Below, in pieces: positions 1 to 10,500 of a stretch of DNA of 64,000 nt. Under the pieces are notes generated by a model that did not search any database, was not told where the DNA came from, and was given only the letters and a program-made list of their open reading frames with translations. The first letter of the stretch is position 1; each line of letters opens with the position of its first letter. Both the position numbers and the translations under genes were made by a program. Source of the DNA: Strigops habroptila (Eukaryota; Chordata; Aves; Psittaciformes; Psittacidae); the NCBI RefSeq assembly GCF_004027225.2, contig NC_044297.2, positions 2,393,569-2,457,568 of the forward strand, given 5' to 3'.

Positions 1-52
1 AAGGGCCGGGTGAGTGGTGTCGGGGTGTGACACCCGCTGTTTGTCCTCGCAG

Positions 53-2643
<2,591 letters not shown>

Positions 2644-3039
2644 CTCCAACCTGCACTTTGTACTGACTGACAGGACTCCCCGTTTGTCACCAGAACTCCT
2701 TCCAGCTTTTGCCACTCTGTGCAGGACCCTTAATAATTCCTCCTTTTTCCATACTCCAGACTAATACTTTTCTTTAAGAAAAGAAGGGTTTCTGACCCGA
2801 CCCTGGGCAGTTGCAGCAAGTTTGTGCTTACATGAAGCACAGTTTTAAGAAGGAAGACTTCATCTTGTCTACAAAGGCTCAGCTCGGACTGTGCACCAGG
2901 AAGGAACCTGGGCTGGGGGCACCGCTGCTTTGTTCTAAAGCTGGAGAAGCCCATGTGTAACTAGGTGAGCACACAATTGTGCCGCCTTTGGGAGAGCTAT
3001 GAGGCCAGCAGGAGTGGGATGAGAAAGACAGCAACTTGA

Positions 3040-3049
3040 AATAAATAAA
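3040..3049 (+). terminator. MAK16: MAK16 poly(A) signal, two overlapping AATAAA
   Basis: Two overlapping canonical AATAAA hexamers occupy 3040-3045 and 3044-3049, about 400 bases downstream of the MAK16 stop. They are the only canonical signals on the + strand in this 3' flank. Confidence 0.75.
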
Positions 3050-3052
3050 GAG

Positions 3053-3058
3053 TTTACT
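3053..3058 (-). terminator. TTI2: possible TTI2 poly(A) signal (AGTAAA variant)
   Basis: On the minus strand, AGTAAA (a known variant hexamer) lies about 36 bases beyond the TTI2 stop at 3094-3096. I found no AATAAA or ATTAAA on the minus strand in the nearby MAK16 3' UTR. If used, TTI2 would have a very short 3' UTR. If not, it runs deep into MAK16. Confidence 0.3.
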
Positions 3059-3093
3059 GTCCAAAAAGGGGGTGAGCTTTGATCAGCCACCTC

Positions 3094-6000
3094 TCACGTG
3101 TTCTCTCGCACTTTTCTGATGCATTCCCGCACGCGGTTCTCCTCACAGCTGCTGTACACACCTTCCAGCAGGACCTGCAACGAGAGCAGCATCAGTTCCT
3201 AGTGCCTTGGCGCACTCAGGTTGATGGCGTTAGCAACCCTCTCCCAGCTGTCTGTTGAAGGGAGTTACACAAAGCATGTATAGATCAATTCACTTATCAA
3301 TCAAGCCGAGTGCTAATGTTGAGGTGGGTGGAAATTGATGCTTTCAATACCCTGTTGGGCTGAGGAAGGAGGTGGGCTCTTGCATGGTGCTGCCCCTCGT
3401 AAGGGATCAGAGATGAAGCAGTGCTGGGTCCCCAGCTCACCTTCACTTGCCCTTCAGAGCAGCGATCCAGCAGGATGAGGCACTCAGTGGCCCCTTGGAG
3501 CAAGGCAGCTTTTACCGGCTCTGGTGTCGAACCCTGGTCAGTGTGCACGTCCCAGAGCATCTTCAGCAGGGCTTTGAGGAGCACGGGGAGCCTGCATGGC
3601 ATTCTGCAAAGGAAAACAGCAACCCCACCTTATTCCAAATCCCCTCTGCAAACCAGGGGAAAGCACAGCCTTGCTTGGCAGTTCCTGGACACTTCAGCCA
3701 GGAGCTGCTCCTTGCCTTTTACATGTGGAGCAGGAATTGCAGGACAAGGAACTGCTTCAGCAGTGAGGCTGAAGAAGCTGCCTCGTTCAATGTGCCCACC
3801 AGAGGGAGGACAGACACAGGCCCTGAACACAGAAGTAGCCCTGGGATGGAGTATCAAGAATGCCTGTCATTGGGCAGCCCAATTCACAGCACAGGGCTTA
3901 CTCTGCAGTTCTGCCACGCAGAGAACACAGATTTTGTTTTCAGCCAAGTTGATGCTTCTAGAACAGGCAGAAGGCAGATCAAAAAGAGGACCCAGCTTAA
4001 TTTTTCAGCCGGGTAATGCCAGTGATTCCTCCCTGCGACAGATTCTCCCTTCAGATTTCAGGGCCTTTTCCTCAAGCAACAGAAACTTTGGCTCTGGAAG
4101 GGTGACAGCATTCAGGATGTACTTTCTGTAAGTGTCTTTCACCCCCAGACAGGTACCTGGGCCAAGCGTGCTCTATGGTGCACTGCAGTGTCTCCAGTAT
4201 TCCCAGTCGGGCTTCTTCCTCAGGGCCGTCAGAGACTTCCAGATACCCCAAGATAACTCGCTCCAGCCTCTTCAGGTGCCGTGCTATCAGGATACCAAGG
4301 CTGCCAACACGAAGAAACACACACTGAGAAGGGAGATAAATACCAAGGGCAAAGCAGGTCCCTGCAGGGCTGTGGTGGCTGCTCTCACCTCTGCACAAAG
4401 GCAGGCAGGGCCCTGGCGTACACTTGCCGCAGCGCGAGGCGATGCTCTGCCTCCATGTGGGTCAGAACCAGCTGCAGCACCTCATCGCAGTGAGTGGTTG
4501 GTCTGACCTGCTTCTGCTGCCGCTGGGCTCTCTCCAGGACTGGCAGCAAGTCCAGCAGGCACAGCAGCACTGCCTAATCCAGTGAGAGACAGTAAATCTG
4601 GGCAATCCTGCTGATGTCCCCTCCAAAACACCAGGAACCCCCAACGCCACTGAGCACCCAGTGCTGCAGTTCACCCAGCAGACACAGCTGCTTCTACTAC
4701 CCATTACCAGCCTTATTCAGCAAGGCTGCCACTTGGAAGTGGGCAGGAGGCAAGAGGTCTTCCCTCTACTTTGATATTTTCCTGAAAGCTACTGAATTAC
4801 TTTGTCTCTTGGCCACAGGCATCAGCTATTAACAGCCTGACTGTGAGGAAACAGGTTCTGCCTCCTCATGCCTTAAGCTGGCTGACCCTCATGGGACTGA
4901 TACTACTACAAGGCAGATTACAATGAAGTTCTGCTGCCCTACCTGGATGAGAGGGGCCTCTCGTGAGTAGAGGTGGTTGTAAAGGGCATGGTACACAACC
5001 TGAGCTCTGTTGTACTGGCATAGATCAGCAGCTGGCTGCAACAACAGAGAGCAAAACATTACTCCTATGCATCACATTCAGCACCCAGTTAACCCAGTAA
5101 AAGAACAGCCTTCCCAAAGCCTTGCACATACCGTGTCTTAGGAACACTGCTGATAAGAAAGTGGGAGTAGGTGCTGCAATAAATGCAGGTTAAACCCTGC
5201 CATGCACAGGGGGAACCACTTTCTTTTACCTCCGCAGCTGCTGTTTTGCAGTTCCACTGGCATTACTTTAATACCCTGCCCTGCAAACTGTTGCCAGGCT
5301 GATATGTGAATCAGCCAAGTTCAAAAGGTGGCAAAGCAATCCTCTGCTTAGTGTTAACAGATGTAAGAACTGATATTTAAACACACAGGGACAGTATGGA
5401 AGATAGATCAGAGCCAGGAATAGAAGCTGGGAATCCTAACAGGCGTCCAACCCACCCTTCCTTCAACCAGCACCCAGAAAGGGATGCGATTCCTCAGCCC
5501 CCATTACCACGTTGAGAATGATGTGATGCAGGCAGCGCACACCCAGGATCTTATTGTCCTCCTGGTAGTCATCTGAGATGAGCAGTGATGGTGGGAGGAC
5601 CCGCTCCAGGTAACGGCTGAGCCAGGGCCGGGTGACATGAGGCAGCGTCCAGGAGAACACGTGCTTTGTGGCAGGGTTCCGCTTCCAAGTGTCTCTGGGA
5701 ACACAAACTTCAGCTCAGCAAATGCTGCAGTTAATGAATGCTCGTTTCTTACACATTTAGGCCTCTCGGCTGACAGTAAAGTCTGATTTCACACACCCCC
5801 TCCCCTTCAATCACTAGGTATTTGTAAAGCTTTAGCCCCATATTCTTCATCCAGTGTCTTTTAATACCCCAGCCCTCAGAGATTCCCAAAAGCTTCCAGT
5901 ATTTCCTACAAAGAGACCAGCCAAACACACCATCCTCCCCATCACAGCCCTCCCCTTCCTACTCACTTGGTTAGCTCCTGTTTCAGGAGCCCCATCACCG

Positions 6001-6598
6001 CTGCAAACCTCCCTTCCTCATCTTCATTCTTCCCCCGAAGGAATTCAGCCACAGACCCGCAGCCTGCGGCCTGAACCAGCGACTCCAGCACCTCCTGTGC
6101 CACTGACCGAGACCTCACGTTTGTCCAGGACCTCTCCACAATATGTGTTGCAGCAAAGATGTAGATAGGACCCGTCACACGGCACAGGATAGGACCCACC
6201 ACGGGGACACCCAGAGATTCCTGCGTCTTGGCAGCTTCCAGCTTCACAAGGAGATGTAGAAACACTGCTCCGACATCCGCTGCTCTCTCAGCTGCACCAG
6301 CGTATTCACTGTCCTTACACGGCAGATCCGCAGCGTCCTGCTCCTGCTTTGGGGGCGCCGCGTACCCGCTCAGCGCCACCACCAACCCACCCAGCGTGGC
6401 GGGGCTCAGGCCCCCGAACAGCCAGCGGCAGTCCGCAGCCTCGATCAGCGCACACAGGTCTCGGACCGCGCCGGCTTTGGGGGCACCGCCGGAGAGGAGC
6501 TGCCCGAGCTGCAGCAGGACTTGCTCGGCCGCTGGGAGAGCGGCGGGCGGCTGCGGCCCGGCCCCCCTCAGGGCTTGCACTAGGCCGCTGAGCTCCAT
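3094..6598 (-). CDS. TTI2: TTI2, subunit of the TTT (TELO2-TTI1-TTI2) complex
   Basis: TTI2 works with TELO2 and TTI1 as an HSP90 co-chaperone needed for stability of PIKK kinases such as mTOR, ATM, ATR and DNA-PKcs. In transcript order the coding exons are 6598-5967, 5694-5508, 5035-4943, 4573-4389, 4300-4157, 3603-3441 and 3174-3094. Phases join cleanly to 494 residues; human TTI2 is about 508. Recognisable blocks are SRYLERVLPPSLLISDDYQE, ADLCQYNRAQVVYHALYNHL, RPTTHCDEVLQLVLTHME, HLKRLERVILGYLEVSDGPE and ATECLILLDRCSEGQVK, in a helical-repeat-like protein with no catalytic motif. The start is the first ATG, with G at -3 and +4, followed by a GC- and Ala-rich segment. For the fifth exon I chose the acceptor ending GTTGGCAG. 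A nearer-looking one (CTTCTCAG) would break the frame. Confidence 0.94.
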
Positions 6599-6790
6599 AG
6601 CCCGACCTGCACCTCAAAGCCGCTTCCCGCACCTCAGAGCCGCTTCCTGCGCTCCAGGGTGAGCTTTTAAACGCCCCTTTAACCCCCGTTAAAGCACCGA
6701 GACCGCCGGAGCCCGCCCGGAGAGCCGGGTCCAGCCACCACAGCGGACTCCCCTCAGAGCACGGCTGTCGCAAAATCCCACCAGTGCCGT
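6599..6790 (-). promoter_or_regulatory. TTI2: TTI2 5' UTR / CpG-rich promoter
   Basis: This GC-rich, CpG-rich stretch lies immediately upstream of the TTI2 ATG and continues the CpG richness of its first exon (about 6330-6720). It has no TATA box. It contains a 20-bp near-perfect tandem duplication at 6609-6648 which, on the TTI2 strand, presents two GGAAGCGG cores resembling ETS sites. The transcription start site itself is not visible. Confidence 0.5.
6609..6648. repeat. 20-bp tandem duplication in TTI2 promoter/5' UTR
   Basis: Two adjacent 20-base units, 6609-6628 and 6629-6648, share 18 of 20 positions. The + strand core is ACCTCAAAGCCGCTTCC and then ACCTCAGAGCCGCTTCC. Each unit carries one GGAAGCGG on the minus strand. 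Confidence 0.8.
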
Positions 6791-6829
6791 AAAGGTGGTG
6801 CCGATGGGGGCGTGGCCATGGGTGAATAA

Positions 6830-7028
6830 ATTAGCATGGATAATTAATCACGGATAAGCGGGGAAAATGGGGTCTTGCAGGGTGAAAGGAGGATGACGAG
6901 GGCGAAAATAGTGGGTGCGAAGGGGTCTACACCGATGGGTGGGAGAAATACCTTTGGGACTCTTCTCTCGCCCTGAGCTAGGGGTGAGAGGCGGGGCAGT
7001 AGGGAGGGGAGCGGAGGCCATTTTTTTC
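6830..7028 (+). promoter_or_regulatory. SNORD13: candidate snRNA-type promoter of SNORD13
   Basis: Vertebrate U13 is transcribed from its own snRNA-like promoter. At 6830-6837 (-199 to -192 from the presumed +1) is ATTAGCAT, one base from the octamer ATTTGCAT that marks distal sequence elements. A GC/CACCC-type site (GGGGGCGTGGCC) lies just before it, near 6816-6827. At 6967-6984 (-62 to -45) a weak PSE-like string starts CTCGCCCTGA. The positions fit the snRNA gene plan, but the matches are imperfect and the assignment is inferred. Confidence 0.4.
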
Positions 7029-7126
7029 GATCCTTCCGGTTCATAGCGTATGATGAAAGGGAGTGGCACGCGGCTGCGTGACGTGTGCGCCCTGGCGTTA
7101 CGACGTGGCACAGTTCCCTTCTGAGC
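7029..7126 (+). ncRNA. SNORD13: SNORD13 (U13) box C/D small nucleolar RNA
   Basis: U13 is a box C/D RNA that pairs with the 3' end of 18S rRNA and is required for helix 45 cytidine acetylation by NAT10. Visible here: 5' end GATCCTTCCGGTTCATAGCG, a perfect C box ATGATGA at 7050-7056 (22nd base, compared with about 23rd in human as I remember it), the U13-typical GTTACGACGTGG at 7097-7108, and a D box CTGA at 7121-7124, followed by GC. Length is about 98 nt; human is 104. Two segments complement 18S on either side of the modified helix 45 cytidine: GATCCTTCCG (7029-7038) and GTTACGAC (7097-7104). Its position just upstream of TTI2, on the opposite strand, matches human 8p12. The middle (7060-7095) is diverged from human. 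The exact ends are inferred. Confidence 0.86.
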
Positions 7127-7594
7127 GCCGGCAGGGTCCGTGGCGACGCTGGTGGCGTCACTGCGGTTGTTTTGAGGGTGGAAAATTAATAACATGGAAG
7201 CGCCTTTGAGTCGTTTTAAGTGGATTTCCCCAATTTACTCTCCCCCCCCCAACCCCCACAGCGTTGTCGTGTCTTTTCGCTCACTCATGAGCTGAGAAAT
7301 CACCCATTTAATCGCTTTTCACACCAAAATGTGCCCCCCCCCCCCACCAATGGGGACCCCGGCGGGATCAGGTACAAAAATACTCTGTGCAGCAAAGGTG
7401 GGGGGGCCCATACAAACCCACCCCCCCCCCCAAAAACCAAACCAGTGTCCTGCGGGTTACAATTCCCAGCTCCCAAATCCCGAATCCTTCGGGAAATGAA
7501 GCGTCCGAGGCTGGGCCGGGTGATGCAGCCCCTCCAGGAGCCGCGGTCCCGCGAGGGCTCCAGCAGGGATACGGCTGGCAAAGAGCGGAGCTGC
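7127..7594 (-). other. SNORD13-RNF122 interval, probable RNF122 3' UTR
   Basis: No gene is seen between the SNORD13 3' end and the RNF122 stop. The right part (about 7300-7594) is probably the RNF122 3' UTR. It has long C runs on the + strand: 7242-7250, 7334-7345 (12 C) and 7421-7431 (11 C). It also has a G run at 7400-7406. On the RNF122 strand most of these read as poly-G. The length of such homopolymers may be unreliable in an assembly. Confidence 0.5.
7307..7312 (-). terminator. RNF122: possible RNF122 poly(A) signal (ATTAAA)
   Basis: ATTAAA on the minus strand lies about 285 bases past the RNF122 stop codon. It is the best hexamer I found before SNORD13, and no AATAAA was seen on this strand in the interval. 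Confidence 0.35.
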
Positions 7595-10500
7595 TCACAC
7601 CAGCTCGTCCAGGAGGGTGCCGATGCCGGCGCGGGGCTGTGCGGGACCCGCCATGGGCTTGTTGCACATGGGGCAGACGCAGCGGACCTCCAGCCACTTC
7701 ACCAGGCACCTGCAGGGCAGGAACATACAGGAGGATGGAATTCCAGCGCCAGGGAAAACCCCGCATCCCTGCATCCCTGTACTCACCTCCTGTGGAAGGC
7801 GTGCTGGCACGGCAGCACCCCCAGCTCCTCCTTCACCTTAAAATCTTCCAGGCAGACGGCACAGGTCTGCTGTGGGAGGTGAGACAAGGGTGAGGGTGGG
7901 TGCGAACACATGGCCCTGCTCCTACCAGTAATGCTGTGACTGGGGAAATCCCGCTGCTGCAGTGCCTCTTCCCGGGTATTTCCAGCTGGGAGTTCAGCCC
8001 AGCTCCCAAAATGCCCCCAGGGAGGGGATTTCCCTCCAAATTCCCAGCTCAGCACGGTCAGACCCAGCCATCCTCATCTCACTCTGCTTGTGAGCTGCCT
8101 TTGTGCCCAGGGAGCAGATGGGATGTGCCCCAGAGCATCATCTCCGTTACTCCCAACTCCATCCCAACCCAGAGGCGGAACCACTCACCCCGTGCACGTT
8201 CAGCCTCCGGGCATCACCTTTCAAAACCACCTGAGGAAGAAAAGGAGGCAGAGGGCTTAATATCCAAAGGGATTTTGCTGGATGAAGCCAGGCAGGTCAA
8301 GCCCAGGAACAGCATGTTCCATCACAACGCACCCAGCTGGGATGAGCAGCATTAGTCCCTGCTGCATCCCCACCCGCCTTGCACCCACCACCCATCCAGC
8401 CCCAAATCACTGCAGGTATATGCAGTATACACATATTCTGTATAGAAACAACCATCCACTTTACCTCTTTGTACCCAAACCGCTCACTCTGTGCCTGGTG
8501 CCGCAGTTTGCTGCAGAGGGGGAGAAAAACATGCTGTGAGTTTTACAGCATCCCCAAGGGTCACGTCAGAAAACCCACAATTGGGTTTAACCTACGACAA
8601 CAGCGCAGCCAAAACCACACAGGAGGCACCCGAAATCAGGGAAACGCACCCTTCCCAACCAGGATTTGGGGATAAGCAGCTCTGAGGCTGTGTGTGTGCC
8701 ATCGGAGCAGCTCATGGTTGTGTTCCGGCAGCACCATGGGGGCCTGTGCCACCTCCAGAGCCGGCAGGAATTGGCAGTGGGGAGCGATAAGAGCCGGCAG
8801 CCCCGATTGTTTGCCTTAGGAAGTCGTTCGTGGTGCAGGAAGTGCTGTATTTCCAGCACTGTATTTCCAGCTCCCAGCCCCACTGTGACCTTGGCCAGAG
8901 GAAAATCACCCTGCAGAGAAGCAGAGCAAGACACAGGCAGGAGACCACTTGCAGTGGAGCTTCTCTTCCAACTGAGGCACCAAGACGTGCTTCCATGACC
9001 CCTAAAAGTGGCTGAGAGATGCACAGGACATCAGCAGAGCCCGAGCATCCCACAGGGAAGGTCTGAGCCACCCGAGCCCTGCAGAAACACCAGCTGCTGC
9101 CTCAGCTCTGGGTTTAAAAATAGCCCTCCCTGTAATGTACAGACATATCCTCTCTTGTGCAGCCCTGCTCCTTCCCTGCCTGACACAATGCATCCCTCCG
9201 TGTGCTCCCCTGGAAAACAAGAGCCCCTTCCTGCGTTTCCTGCCCTGCTCCGGCCACAGGGAACACCAGGGACCACGAGCACGGTCCCGCTCCTCAGGGC
9301 ACATCCTTATGGTGAGTGGCTCCATGTTATGGAGAGGATATGGGAAAGGGCTGGAGGTACCCCAGGGATGCAGCCCCACTGCTGCAGCACCCGGCTCACC
9401 TGATGAAGTAGCAGCAGAAGATGAGGCTGAGCACGAAGACAAAGATGCCGGTGCCAAAAATGACCATGTAGATGTTCAGTGGGAGGTCCTGGAATGTGAT
9501 GGGAGGCATTGTGCAGGGTTTACTGGTAGGAATCAGCGCCAGACTGCGGGAGCACCCTTTGGGGGGAAGAGAGGAGTCAGAGTTTAGGATGGAAGAAGGG
9601 GAAGAAGAAGCGAAGAGAAGCTGCTGTGAGAACAGAGAGAGCCTGGGCTGCTCCATCCCCTCTGGAGCTTGCAAAGTGGGCAGAAACCAACACCAACACA
9701 TCGTTTTGTGGGCTGTGAGTTGATGTCCCTTAGCCCCTCAGAGCGGCTCAGCGTGGCACAGGCAGCAGACACCGCTGCACTTCTGCTGCCACAGAGCCCT
9801 TCTCCAGCAGCACTGACCCAGGCCCCCAGGAGAAAAGGAGGTCCCGGGGTTCACTCTCCACAGAAATACATGGAGCCTGGAATGTGGGGATGCGGAGGAG
9901 GGCGTCACACAGAGCAATGACAATGTGGCCACCCCAGAGGGGAAAGGCACAGGGATACCAGAGCCCTGACACTGCCGGGAGCTGGTGCAAAGTCAGTCTT
10001 TTTATGTCCCAAAATCACGCTGACCCCACAAGAGCCGCAGCTTTGATTTCCCATCAGATCTCACTCAGACGGGACTTTAAAGGAGAGCAGCCCCCAGCCC
10101 CATCTGTGCTCCATGGAGCATCTCCCCCTGCCCCTTCTGCTCGGCGCCATCTCATCAAACAGCTCCTCCAGGAACACTTGTGGCTTTAATTACAGCCCAC
10201 TAAGCCCTCCGCCTGCTTCCCATGAGGATGGAATTTGCTCTCCGCCATGGAGACAGGAAGAGAGCAGGCGGCAGAAACCTCTGCACAAGCAGCGAGATCC
10301 CAGGCTTGGTCTGTCTGGTTTCCTCCCTGCAGCATGGGCTCCACTGCCTGGGACATCTGGATAGCAAGGGGAGCCCGAGCAGGACAGACAAGCAGCAGCC
10401 CTGGGGTGAAATCCTGCCCCGGGACACTTCATCCCAGCTATTCCCAGGTGTCTACTTTGAATTGACTTGCTCCATTGATGCAATGGCCAAAGGCTCCGGG

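Larger units (their letters stand above)
2644..3065 (+). other. MAK16: MAK16 3' untranslated region
   Basis: This is non-coding sequence from the MAK16 stop codon to just after the poly(A) signals at 3040-3049. The 3' limit is inferred from the signal, with cleavage expected 10-25 bases later. That places the MAK16 transcript end within about 30 bases of the convergent TTI2 stop codon. Confidence 0.6.

Noticed and set aside
1-15. AAGGGCCGG followed by GTGAGT as the end of MAK16 exon 1
   Set aside because: Joined to 53 in phase it would not encode the acidic residues expected before V-V-W-D. Exon 1 more likely ends outside the window.
3421-4131. 236- and 189-codon + strand frames across TTI2
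   Set aside because: These are antisense shadows of TTI2 exons and introns, with no similarity to known proteins.
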